A DNA stretch of 64,000 nucleotides from Gammaproteobacteria bacterium (GTDB lineage: Bacteria; Pseudomonadota; Gammaproteobacteria; Steroidobacterales; Steroidobacteraceae): NCBI GenBank assembly GCA_009926865.1, contig RFOD01000001.1, forward strand, positions 62,001 to 126,000, written 5' to 3'. The position numbers and the translations under genes are program-made. The notes under the pieces were generated by a model. It was not told the DNA's origin. It was given only the letters and a program-made list of their open reading frames with translations, and ran no database searches. This document shows positions 36,983 to 48,679 of this stretch, piece by piece. Positions within the stretch are counted from its first letter, which is position 1. Each line of letters starts with the position of its first letter.

Positions 36983-37909
36983 TCAACGATCCGCGGTCTG
37001 TTCAAAGCCCAACGGCAATCCGGCCTCAGGCGTAAAACCATAGAGCGCCTCATTCGGTAAAGCCTCTTGCAGAATCTGCCGGACGTGCAAAAGTTTCGAC
37101 AAATCAATGCCGGTGTCGAGACCCATCGCCTCGAGCATGAAGACCAAATCTTCCGTTACGATGTTGCCCGACGCACCCGGTGCGAACGGGCACCCCCCCA
37201 GACCGCCGAGAGAACTATCAAAAGTCGTGATTCCGACTTCAAGTCCCGCGAGCACATTGGCGAGCCCAAGACCGCGTGTGTTGTGCAAATGCAGACCGGA
37301 GAGCGCTTCTTCGCCGACGACTGCTCGCACGCGCCGCACTAAATCTTTGACCTGCGTTGGATTGGCGTACCCAGTGGTATCCGATAAACCGACTTCATCA
37401 CACCCCGCGGCCATGAGCGCTTCAGCCAAGCTCAAAACTTTTTCCACCGGTACGATGCCTTCGATCGTGCACCCAAACGCCGTCGATAGCCCGCCTTCAA
37501 ATTTGGGGCGCTCCGCAATTGGCAGCGTCTGCAGTAATTGCGCAATGGCCCGCACTTCGTCCATCACCTGCGCATGGGTCCGACGCAGATTTTTTAAGCT
37601 ATGCGTTTCAGAGGCGGAAAGCGGTAGCGTAATTTTGTGCGCTCCGGCGGCCACAGCCGCTTCGGCCCCCTTGAAATTCGGCACCAACGCGGCGACCGTC
37701 AGACCGTTAAAGCCGCGCGCATAACGCACGACTTCACCCGTGTCCGCCAACTGGGGTAACAACTTAGCCGGCACAAAACTACCAACCTCTATTTCTCTGA
37801 CTCCCGCTGCGTACTCCGCTGCGATCCACGCTTTTTTTGCCTCGAGTGGCATGATGCTACTAATACTTTGTAAACCATCTCGCGGGCCGACCTCGCTAAT
37901 CAAAATCAT
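36983..37909 (-). CDS. Hydroxymethylglutaryl-CoA lyase-like enzyme
   Basis: 308 residues from ATG 37909, which overlaps the stop of the small dehydratase subunit (ATGA). TIM-barrel HMGL family: EVGPRDGLQ at residues 6-14 holds the metal Asp, LHLHNTRG the metal histidines, and GGLGGCPFAPGASGNIVTED the catalytic Cys and Asn. It could cleave HMG-CoA to acetoacetate and acetyl-CoA. Homologues also act on citramalyl-CoA (pyruvate + acetyl-CoA). Neighbouring LeuCD-like subunits make the second role worth testing. Confidence 0.85.
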   Translation of the reverse strand: MILISEVGPRDGLQSISSIMPLEAKKAWIAAEYAAGVREIEVGSFVPAKLLPQLADTGEVVRYARGFNGLTVAALVPNFKGAEAAVAAGAHKITLPLSASETHSLKNLRRTHAQVMDEVRAIAQLLQTLPIAERPKFEGGLSTAFGCTIEGIVPVEKVLSLAEALMAAGCDEVGLSDTTGYANPTQVKDLVRRVRAVVGEEALSGLHLHNTRGLGLANVLAGLEVGITTFDSSLGGLGGCPFAPGASGNIVTEDLVFMLEAMGLDTGIDLSKLLHVRQILQEALPNEALYGFTPEAGLPLGFEQTADR

Positions 37910-38559
37910 ATTGTCACATCCACTTTGGGGGGTGATGAAGGCAACTCGTGCAGCCATGGACGTACACGGCGTTGCTCACGCATAAACTGATCAATCCGAT
38001 CACGATGCTTAAAGCTTAAGTCGATTGCATCCAAGCCCTCGAGCAGCATCTCGCGTGACTCGCTATCCATGGTGAACGGAACTGAAATGTCAGCGCAGCG
38101 TACTTCGCACTGCTGAAGATCCACCGTCACTCGATAAGCCGAAGGATCGACGGCGACCTGTTCTGCCAATCTTGCGATATCGCTTGCAGCAAGTATCACC
38201 GGTGCAATACCGTTACGCACACAGTTGCTGCGAAATATCGGTGCAAATGAGGGCGCGATGACAGCCCGAAAACCATATTCGTGCAAGGCCCACACAGCGT
38301 GTTCTCGACTAGAGCCGCAACCAAAGTTTTCGCCGCCCAGCAAAATACGCGCCCCGGCGTACGCTGGCTGATTCAAAATAAATTCAGGGTTCGCATCTCT
38401 TTCGCCCATGGTGAGATAGCGCCAACCGGCAAAGAGCCCCTCTGACAACCCCGTCTTTGAGACCGATTTCATCTCCCGCGAGGGAATGATGGCGTCGGTA
38501 TCAACATTGGCGCGTATTAGCGGTGCCGCGATCGTGGTGAGTACAGTTAAAGCGTCCAT
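37906..38559 (-). CDS. Second LeuD-like dehydratase small subunit
   Basis: 217 residues, aconitase-superfamily swivel domain: NVDTDAIIPSREM near the start and [16 protein letters not shown] in the middle. It is longer than the biosynthetic LeuD of this window by about 25 residues, mostly a C-terminal extension rich in Arg and Pro. Start and stop are shared with neighbours (TAATG with the large subunit, ATGA with the lyase). It probably pairs with the adjacent large subunit on a substrate other than isopropylmalate. Confidence 0.85.
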   Translation of the reverse strand: MDALTVLTTIAAPLIRANVDTDAIIPSREMKSVSKTGLSEGLFAGWRYLTMGERDANPEFILNQPAYAGARILLGGENFGCGSSREHAVWALHEYGFRAVIAPSFAPIFRSNCVRNGIAPVILAASDIARLAEQVAVDPSAYRVTVDLQQCEVRCADISVPFTMDSESREMLLEGLDAIDLSFKHRDRIDQFMREQRRVRPWLHELPSSPPKVDVTI

Positions 38560-39962
38560 TAATTTTGAAGCTCTCGAGGATCAGCAATACAGCCTGCTAA
38601 GGCGCTCGCCGCCACGGTTTCAGGGCTCGCTAAGTGCGTGCGGGTCTCGGGGCCTTGGCGACTTTCAAAATTCCGGTTAGTGCTGGAAACCACACGCTCA
38701 CGCAACCCGAAACTTTCGCCGCCGGCAAAGAAACACATGGAACAGCCCGACGCGCGCCACTCAAACCCCGCGTCGCGGAAGACTTGATCTAACCCCTCGG
38801 CCTCGGCAGCACGTTTAACGGACATGGAACCGGGCACGCAGATCGCTTTGACCCCCGCAGCAACTTTTTTTCCACGCAACACCGCCGCCGCACGTCGCAA
38901 ATCAGACAAACGACTGTTGGTGCAGGAGCCAATAAATGCGGCATCGATTTTGAGCCCTAGCAAGGACTGACCCGCCTGCAAACCCATGTACTCCAAGGCA
39001 CGCGCATAGGCTTCCGCACTGGTACCGCTATCACTTTGCGCGGGTACGCGAGCCCCAATCGGCACGGCATGCTGAGGACTCGTCCCCCAAGTCACCATAG
39101 GCGTCAGTTGCGTGACGTCTATGACGATTTCCCGATCGAAGACAGCATCATCATCCGAGATGAGTTCACGCCAATCTTTGACTGCCTGATCCCACAGCGA
39201 CCCTTGCGGTGCATAGTGACGCCCGCGAAGATACTCAAAGGTACGCCCATCCGGTGCGATGAACCCAGTGACAGCCGAAAACTCGGTTGCCATATTGCAC
39301 AAGGTGAGCCGCGCCTCGATATCGAGCGCACGCACCGCCTCACCCGCGTATTCGATGGCATATCCGTTACCCCCGACGGAGCCATGCTCGGCAATGAGCG
39401 CCAAGGTCAAATCTTTGGCCGTGACACCAGGTGGCAATTCACCTTCAAAGCGTACCCGCATCGTCTTGGGTTTGCGCACACGCAAGGTGCCCGTTGCCAA
39501 TGCGTGCTCAGCCTCACTGGAGCCGATCCCCCAGGCAAAGGACCCTAAGGCCCCTTGAGTACAGGTATGACTGTCCGGACACACGACCGTTGTCCCCGGC
39601 AGTACGATGCCCAGTTCTGGCGAGATGACATGGACGATCCCTTGCAAGGGATCACGCACATCAAACAATGTGATGCCGGCGGCTTGCGCCGCCGCACGGG
39701 TTTCGGTGATGAATGCTTTGCCACCTGGCATTCGGGTGTCGTCACTGCGCTCTGGGACGGTGTCGACAATGTGATCCATCGTACAAAACACGCGCGAAGG
39801 ATCGAGCACCGAACGACCCGCCTCGCGCAGGCTCTTGAGTGCAACCGAACCAGTGCGCTCATGCAAAAAAATCCGATCAATCGCGATCAGACCCATCCCG
39901 TTGCCCAGATCGCTCACTAAATGCTGCGACCATAGCTTTTCGAATAACGTCATCGGACTCAT
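38559..39962 (-). CDS. Second LeuC-like dehydratase large subunit
   Basis: 467 residues from ATG 39962, which has GGAG seven bases upstream; an ATG at 39983 is the alternative. The three [4Fe-4S] cysteines are kept (GSCTNSR and SGCSMCFFAGGE), but the segment after the last Cys differs from the canonical CLGMNGD of the leucine enzyme. PDSHTCTQGALGSFAWGIGS is the substrate loop. This divergence and the catabolic neighbours suggest a related hydro-lyase (citraconate, mesaconate or methylmalate type); the reaction is not known. Confidence 0.85.
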   Translation of the reverse strand: MSPMTLFEKLWSQHLVSDLGNGMGLIAIDRIFLHERTGSVALKSLREAGRSVLDPSRVFCTMDHIVDTVPERSDDTRMPGGKAFITETRAAAQAAGITLFDVRDPLQGIVHVISPELGIVLPGTTVVCPDSHTCTQGALGSFAWGIGSSEAEHALATGTLRVRKPKTMRVRFEGELPPGVTAKDLTLALIAEHGSVGGNGYAIEYAGEAVRALDIEARLTLCNMATEFSAVTGFIAPDGRTFEYLRGRHYAPQGSLWDQAVKDWRELISDDDAVFDREIVIDVTQLTPMVTWGTSPQHAVPIGARVPAQSDSGTSAEAYARALEYMGLQAGQSLLGLKIDAAFIGSCTNSRLSDLRRAAAVLRGKKVAAGVKAICVPGSMSVKRAAEAEGLDQVFRDAGFEWRASGCSMCFFAGGESFGLRERVVSSTNRNFESRQGPETRTHLASPETVAASALAGCIADPRELQN

Positions 39963-40032
39963 GCTGCTCTCCACACCCGACATTATGCCAAGGCGGGTGG
40001 GCAGATCGCGCGGCTCTGCGCTCTCATAGCCC

Positions 40033-41063
40033 TCAGGCGGGCGAGCGCTGCAGCGGCCGTAACTGCTCAGGGGTCAGGTGCAAGGCGACCCGTGTTCCCG
40101 AGAGCCCGTCTCGACGTGGACCGATTTGCAATGTTCCCCCGATCGCACGGGTGCGACGATGCATATTGTTCACGCCGCGACGCACCACCAAAGGCTCAGG
40201 TAAGCCGACGCCGTCATCGATGATCTCGATGTACAAGCCGGTCAGCTCATCAAACTGAGCCGAGACGACCAACTGCGTGGCCTGAGCATGCCTAACCGAG
40301 TTATTGATCGACTCTTGCATGATACGTAGTAACTCAAGTAGCGCCCGCTGCTCAATGGGCGGCATGCGATCCACTGCGAGTGACCAAATAATTCGGGTTG
40401 AGCGTTCCGAAAATCGTCGCTCTGTTCGGAACCGATAATCTGTCAGCGCATCTGCAAAGGAGTCACTGTCCTCCCGCAAGGTATCCACCATCAAATGTAG
40501 GTCGGCCATGCACTCTCGCAGTAGCTCCACCACCTCCGCTTGGGGCAGCTCGGAACGTTCCACCTTGAGCCGCGCAGTCGCGAGCTGCGATCCCAAACCA
40601 TCATGCATGTCGGCGAGTAAGCGTTCACGCTCTTCGGTACGCATCCGTTCACGCTCGGCCACTCTGAGCGCGCGTTGACTGGCGTCGTTTTCCCGAAGCG
40701 CACGGTTGAGGATTAGGCCAATGAAAAAGGCGTTAACAGCTGCTGCAATTACAAACAAGATGGCAGAGCCCACCCAAGAGGCGACCTCGCCGCGCGGGAT
40801 CAGAGGATTAGTTCCCTCCGGGATCGGTGCAAAACCGATCAACACAAATAAGAGACCATACGCCCCAATGAAACACCCCAGCCAGTAACCTGCCGAGTTA
40901 CTCTCCGCTCGGGCGATACAAAACGCTTCGCGCGCGGTGAAGAGCGCGAGTGTGGCATTGAAGAGCGCCACAAACCGCGCAGCACAATCCAGGTGAGCAA
41001 CGCCAACACCGTCGCTGAGAGTCCGGTGATAAATAAAGAATCTATATCGGTGATGGGTGTCAT
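40033..41063 (-). pseudogene. NarL-type sensor histidine kinase, frameshifted near its N-terminus
   Basis: The ORF from 40971 gives 312 residues, with HisKA_3 motif LADMHDGLGSQLATARLKVE and HATPase blocks ESINNSVRHAQA and IIDDGVGLPEP. A real start is likely at ATG 41063, which overlaps the pabB stop (ATGA) and encodes another membrane segment (SLFITGLSATVLALLTWIVL). A one-base deletion near 40971-40980 separates the two frames; restoring it gives about 343 residues with four membrane helices. No response regulator gene is adjacent. If the short GTG start at 40971 is used instead, a shorter kinase could still be made. Confidence 0.8.
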
Positions 41064-42343
41064 CCGCTCAGCAACGCGGCCTTGGCGCGCGTCTCCTCCC
41101 ACTCTTCGCCCACGGTGGAGTCTGCCACGATTCCTCCGCCCACATCCCAACGAGCCTGACCGCGATAGCATTGTAGCGAACGAATCACCACGTTGAATTC
41201 CGCATCACCATTGGGCTCCAGCCAGCCCAGCGCCCCGCCGTACATACCGCGCGGACCGGACTCTAACTGCCGAATCCATCTGGTGGCCTCAATCTTTGGC
41301 GCCCCCGTCATTGACCCTGGCGGGAAGCATGCCGCCAAGACATCCCAGATGTCTCTCGCTTGCTCCAACTGACCCACTACGGTCGAAGTCATCTGCGCGA
41401 CACTAGCGTAGGTATCCACCTGACAGAGCGCCTCCAGCTTCACACTTCCTGGCCGACAAACCCGTCCTAAATCGTTGCGCATGAGATCAACGATCATGAT
41501 GTTCTCAGCACGATCCTTCGAAGAAGTTGCTAAAGCCTGTGCAATCGCTGCCACCTGTTCCGGCTGAGCACCCGCTGGAATTGCTCGTGTTCCTTTCATC
41601 GGCTGTACAAAGACCTCGCCTGCACGCAAGGAAAAAAACCGCTCGGGACTACAGCACAGGAGCTCAAAATCGCTCAGCTCAATATGAGGATCGACCTGAG
41701 CAACGACCCGAGGAAGATGGACCCATGCGGCGTGGTCGACGGGCTGTTCCATCAACCAACGGGCAAAAAGCTGTCCGGGATCCGTGGGTACCGGCGTTTT
41801 GATCGGGTAAGTGAGGCAGGCCTGATAGAGCTCACCCGCCGCGATCGCAGCTTGCACTTCCTGAAGCGCCGACGCGTGGGTGCTCGCATCCCAAAGCGGG
41901 TTCAAGGGTAAGCGCTCAACCGAGTGACTGACCCAAGGCTCCCCTGCCTCAAACTCCGCGAGCTCAAACGCAGCCCAGAGCTGAATTCGAGGTAGATTGA
42001 GCCACGGCTCATGCGTCGCAAAATCATCAAATAATTCTGCGGCCTCATGACTGACGAGGACCAAGACTCCCTTGGCGCCGGATGCGAATGCGCGCTGGGT
42101 GGCAGTTCGCCACTCGGCCTGTAACGCCCGACGATACGCCTCTCGCCCCGACCCCCGAAGTCGCGCAAGATTCGAAGCCTCGAGCTCAACAGGAGTTAAC
42201 GCAGTCGCCAGTAACGAACGCCGACCGAGGCCTGCACGCGCGGCGGCTGAGACTAAAGCGGCAAAGGGTACACCTCTCGCACGCAACGATTGAGCCGCCT
42301 GCTGCAAACTGACGGGCGAACCGGTGACCGCTCGCCTAGACAT
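41060..42343 (-). CDS. pabB: Aminodeoxychorismate synthase component I
   Basis: 427 residues from ATG 42343, which lies inside the end of pabC; earlier starts would run deep into pabC. Chorismate-binding family: VQPMKGTRAIP, ENIMIVDLMRNDLGRVC, FPPGSMTGAPKIEATRWI, and RGMYGGALGWLEPNGDAEFN. It makes 4-amino-4-deoxychorismate for folate with a glutaminase (PabA) that is not in the window. Anthranilate synthase TrpE is the main alternative; the pabC neighbour decides for PabB. Confidence 0.92.
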   Translation of the reverse strand: MSRRAVTGSPVSLQQAAQSLRARGVPFAALVSAAARAGLGRRSLLATALTPVELEASNLARLRGSGREAYRRALQAEWRTATQRAFASGAKGVLVLVSHEAAELFDDFATHEPWLNLPRIQLWAAFELAEFEAGEPWVSHSVERLPLNPLWDASTHASALQEVQAAIAAGELYQACLTYPIKTPVPTDPGQLFARWLMEQPVDHAAWVHLPRVVAQVDPHIELSDFELLCCSPERFFSLRAGEVFVQPMKGTRAIPAGAQPEQVAAIAQALATSSKDRAENIMIVDLMRNDLGRVCRPGSVKLEALCQVDTYASVAQMTSTVVGQLEQARDIWDVLAACFPPGSMTGAPKIEATRWIRQLESGPRGMYGGALGWLEPNGDAEFNVVIRSLQCYRGQARWDVGGGIVADSTVGEEWEETRAKAALLSG

Positions 42344-43178
42344 CGTTCGCTGAGTTCTGGGTGAATGCGACATCTTCGAGAAGACGCTCGCGTAAAAGCG
42401 TTGCGCAATGAACCCGATCGGGTAACACCGCGCCATCGAGCGTGCTCACAGCCACCACGAGTCGAAGCGCACTGACCAGTAGCAACCCCTCTGCCTGCAG
42501 TTTCTGGCTCGTCACCGATCCACGTGGCTCAATCGTGAGGCCGCTCTGGCGTAAGCCCTCGATGGTCACGCTCGGCAAACAGCCCTGCTGACCGCTGGTA
42601 CTGCACCAGCGTCCATTTTCCGACCATAACAAACTCGCGGTGCTCGCTTCGAGGAGCCCATGCTCATCGCCCAGTAATACCTCATCTGCACCGACCGCCG
42701 CCGCCTCACGTCGCGCGAATGTCGACCAGTGATAGCTCAAAGATTTACCCAAAATACCGAGCCCTGGATGCCGAATCTTTGAGGTTATGACCCTCGCCGC
42801 TTGTCGATACAACCGAGATGGCTCCTCATAGGGTGATAAGGCGACCAAGACTTGAGGCCATTGGTGCCGTTCTACGGCCGGTAACAAGGTTAAGCGCAGA
42901 CAGGCGCACTCCTGCGCAGCGATGGCGCTCCAGACAGGGGTCATCGCTCGCTCTAAGAGGCCCTCGAGTCTCGCTCGGTCATCGCCCCACATGAGTGCGC
43001 TGTTGATGAGTCGATGCAGATGGGCCTCGACCCGTAAAGCACGACCCGCGTGGACCCGCACGGTTTCAAACCAGCCCTCTCCCGAGCGCAAACTCGGCGA
43101 CTCAGGATGCAGCGATAAGGACGGATCGCTTAAAGCGCACCCATCAAGCCAATACTGCGCTGCCGAAGAAACGCTCAT
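42336..43178 (-). CDS. pabC: Aminodeoxychorismate lyase
   Basis: 280 residues, fold-type IV PLP enzyme that releases 4-aminobenzoate. GEGWFETVRVHAGR (about residues 33-46) is the N-terminal family block, the PLP lysine is in GILGKSLSYHW, and GADEVLLGDEHGLLEASTAS binds the cofactor Glu. Branched-chain aminotransferase-like proteins share the fold; the overlapping pabB supports PabC. Confidence 0.85.
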   Translation of the reverse strand: MSVSSAAQYWLDGCALSDPSLSLHPESPSLRSGEGWFETVRVHAGRALRVEAHLHRLINSALMWGDDRARLEGLLERAMTPVWSAIAAQECACLRLTLLPAVERHQWPQVLVALSPYEEPSRLYRQAARVITSKIRHPGLGILGKSLSYHWSTFARREAAAVGADEVLLGDEHGLLEASTASLLWSENGRWCSTSGQQGCLPSVTIEGLRQSGLTIEPRGSVTSQKLQAEGLLLVSALRLVVAVSTLDGAVLPDRVHCATLLRERLLEDVAFTQNSANDV

Positions 43179-43242
43179 GGTCAGAGCTGCCCAGCTCCTT
43201 GTCAGACATCCAGCCGTCCGACATCAGGCTCTATAGAGAAAT

Positions 43243-43319
43243 TGGTCGGGGCGGCGAGATTCGAACTCACGACCCCTTGCACCCCATGCAAGTGCGCTAC
43301 CAGACTGCGCCACGCCCCG
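43243..43319 (-). tRNA. tRNA-Pro (GGG)
   Basis: 77 bases including an encoded CCA. Acceptor CGGGGCG/CGCCCCG, D arm GCGC..GCGC, anticodon stem CTTGC/GCAAG around loop ATGGGGT with anticodon GGG, T arm GTGAG-TTCGAAT-CTC. Located between pabC and the merR gene. Confidence 0.96.
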
Positions 43320-43353
43320 ACCGAAGGGTTGAAATGATAACCGGTTGCGGCGC

Positions 43354-43710
43354 TCAACGCCTCAGAATGCGCAAGACGTCTTCCAGCTCACTGCGCAACT
43401 GACGCACGATTTGCTGGCTCTGTGTGGAGTCGCTGCGCGCCTCTTCACCCTGAAGCTTGTTGCGAGCACCGCCAATCGTGAAACCCTGTTCATACAACAA
43501 CGAGCGGATCTGACGGATCACAATCACGTCCTGCCGCTGATAATAGCGACGATTGCCCCGTCGCTTAACGGGTTTCAGCTGGGGAAACTCCTGCTCCCAA
43601 TAGCGCAGGACATGAGGCTTTACCCCGCACAACTCGGCGACCTCTCCGATCGCAAAGTATCGCTTGCCCGGGATCGCCGGTAATTCGTCGTTATTCTTGG
43701 CTTCCAACAT
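43354..43710 (-). CDS. MerR-family regulator downstream of ihfA
   Basis: 118 residues. N-terminal MerR helix-turn-helix and wing: [20 protein letters not shown], then [23 protein letters not shown]. The C-terminal part is a short coiled coil ([14 protein letters not shown]). No metal-binding cysteine pair is seen. A MerR gene in this place after ihfA is conserved across many gammaproteobacteria; its ligand is unknown. ATG 43710 lies inside the end of ihfA; GTG 43722 is an alternative. Confidence 0.88.
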   Translation of the reverse strand: MLEAKNNDELPAIPGKRYFAIGEVAELCGVKPHVLRYWEQEFPQLKPVKRRGNRRYYQRQDVIVIRQIRSLLYEQGFTIGGARNKLQGEEARSDSTQSQQIVRQLRSELEDVLRILRR

Positions 43711-44032
43711 ACGCTTCGACACGCGCCTTCAATTTTTGTCCCGGCCGAAAGGTCACCACACGACGCGCGCTAATCGGAATCTCCTCGCCCGTCTTTGGGT
43801 TGCGTCCAGGACGTTGATTTTTGTCACGAAGATCGAAGTTGCCAAAGCCCGAGAGCTTTACCTGTGCCCCCCTCGACAACGCCGATCGTAATTCCTCGAA
43901 GAAAAGGTCAACGAGCTCACGCGCTTCACGCTTATTCAACCCCAGCTGATCAAATAGGGCCTCAGCCATATCAGCCTTGGTCAATGCGCTGGAGAGACTC
44001 GACTCCAGTGATGACTCTTCTTCTTGCACCAT
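43691..44032 (-). CDS. ihfA: Integration host factor subunit alpha
   Basis: 113-residue DNA-bending protein that pairs with IhfB. After a Ser/Glu-rich N-terminal extension of about 15 residues comes [20 protein letters not shown]. The minor-groove arm has [20 protein letters not shown] and [10 protein letters not shown] with the intercalating Pro. AGGGGGG precedes the ATG, right after pheT, which is the classical location. Confidence 0.96.
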   Translation of the reverse strand: MVQEEESSLESSLSSALTKADMAEALFDQLGLNKREARELVDLFFEELRSALSRGAQVKLSGFGNFDLRDKNQRPGRNPKTGEEIPISARRVVTFRPGQKLKARVEAYVGSQE

Positions 44033-44044
44033 CTCGCCCCCCCT

Positions 44045-47452
<3,408 letters not shown>

Positions 47453-47815
47453 TCAGGCAATACCGAGGGCCGATTTCGCGCGCAGCGCGATTGCTCCAAA
47501 AGCCTCAGGATCATGTACGGCGATGTCCGCCAACATTTTACGATCCACCTCGATTTGCGCGAGCTTCAGACCGTTCATGAGACGGCTGTAGGACAACCCG
47601 CAACTGCGCGCAGCCGCATTGATACGCTGAATCCACAGGGCGCGGAAATCACGCTTCTTGAGGCGACGTCCCGCATACGCATACTGCCCTGCTTTAATGA
47701 CCGCTTGCTTAGCGGTGCGATAAACCTTGCGACGAGCGTTGTAATACCCCTTGGCCTTGCCAAGGACCTTTTTGTGACGACGACCCGCCGTCACACCACG
47801 TTTTACGCGTGCCAT
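47453..47815 (-). CDS. rplT: 50S ribosomal protein L20
   Basis: 120 residues: basic N-terminal arm [20 protein letters not shown] and the globular end [14 protein letters not shown]20 binds 23S rRNA early in 50S assembly and in enterics represses rpmI-rplT translation through a leader structure. The normal infC-rpmI-rplT-pheST order is kept. Confidence 0.98.
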   Translation of the reverse strand: MARVKRGVTAGRRHKKVLGKAKGYYNARRKVYRTAKQAVIKAGQYAYAGRRLKKRDFRALWIQRINAAARSCGLSYSRLMNGLKLAQIEVDRKMLADIAVHDPEAFGAIALRAKSALGIA

Positions 47816-47832
47816 ATGTTCTTACCTCGGAA

Positions 47833-48033
47833 TCAGGCGTGGGGAAGCAGCTGTGTCAAACGACCGACATCGCTCTCATGCACGAGGCTAGAGCCTCCCG
47901 AGCGAAGCTGGCGCTTGGTCTTGCGCGGCTTATGTCCGAGGTTGTGACGGCGTCCGGCCGAATAGGACTTAAAGCCCTTGGCCGTTTTACGAAAACGCTT
48001 CGACGCCGCCCGATTGCTTTTCAGCTTGGGCAT
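47833..48033 (-). CDS. rpmI: 50S ribosomal protein L35
   Basis: 66 residues, highly basic: MPKLKSNRAASKRFRKTAKG at the start and HESDVGRLTQLLPHA at the end. AGGAGT lies about 9 bases upstream of the ATG. The 121-base gap to infC can form GC hairpins (CCCGC GA GCGGG), a possible L20 control region, but no specific site was proven. Confidence 0.97.
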   Translation of the reverse strand: MPKLKSNRAASKRFRKTAKGFKSYSAGRRHNLGHKPRKTKRQLRSGGSSLVHESDVGRLTQLLPHA

Positions 48034-48154
48034 TTTATTTACTCCTAATTGTAGCTACCGGTCACAAGGCCCTTTACAGGACCCGCTCGCGGGCGGAGCT
48101 TTACGGTGTCGTGCCCTCTTCAGACACCCACCGAAATCGCTCACTTGTTCACTG

Positions 48155-48676
48155 TCACTTTTTCTTAGGTGACAGCACCATGACCATTTGACGGCCTTCC
48201 ATCGAGGGCATTTGCTCGACGGTGCCAAACTCAACCAGATCGGTGGTCAATCGATCTAGCAAACGGCGACCAATCTCTTGGTGCGCCATCTCTCGACCCC
48301 GGAACCTTAAGGTTACCTTGGCCTTGTCACCCTCGCCGAGGAAGCGGATGAGATTACGCAGCTTGACCTGATAATCTGCCTCTTCCGTGCCAGGACGAAA
48401 CTTTACTTCCTTGATCTGTTGTTGCTTCTGCTTGCGCTGAGCGGAGTGGGTTTTCTTCTTTTGTTCAAAGAGAAACTTACCGAAGTCCATGATACGTACC
48501 ACCGGTGGCTCAGCCATCGGTGACACTTCAACTAGATCCAGATCCACATCCCGGGCCAACTGCAGCGCCTCAAAGCGCGTCATGATTCCCGCTTGCGATC
48601 CGTCCGCCGCGATCAACCGCACTTGCGGTGCCGTGATTTCTTCGTTGCGCCGGACGCGCTTATTTGCAGTCGCGAT
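48155..48676 (-). CDS. infC: Translation initiation factor IF-3 with a non-canonical ATC start
   Basis: 173 residues when started at ATC 48676. The reading frame is conserved upstream of the first ATG/GTG ([20 protein letters not shown]), and an in-frame TAA at 48680-48682 (the thrS stop) is only one codon before it. GGAGGA lies eight bases upstream of the ATC. No ATG, GTG or TTG exists between that stop and the conserved region. Rare start codons (AUU, AUA, AUC) are typical of infC and let IF-3 autoregulate. C-terminal domain: [19 protein letters not shown] and [16 protein letters not shown]. Confidence 0.93.
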   Translation of the reverse strand: MATANKRVRRNEEITAPQVRLIAADGSQAGIMTRFEALQLARDVDLDLVEVSPMAEPPVVRIMDFGKFLFEQKKKTHSAQRKQKQQQIKEVKFRPGTEEADYQVKLRNLIRFLGEGDKAKVTLRFRGREMAHQEIGRRLLDRLTTDLVEFGTVEQMPSMEGRQMVMVLSPKKK

Positions 48677-48679
48677 AAA

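Noticed and set aside
47816-48154. Antisense or extra small genes around rpmI and in the rpmI-infC gap.
   Set aside because: Open frames here are shadows. The gap hairpins may relate to L20 control, but no specific structure could be supported by eye.
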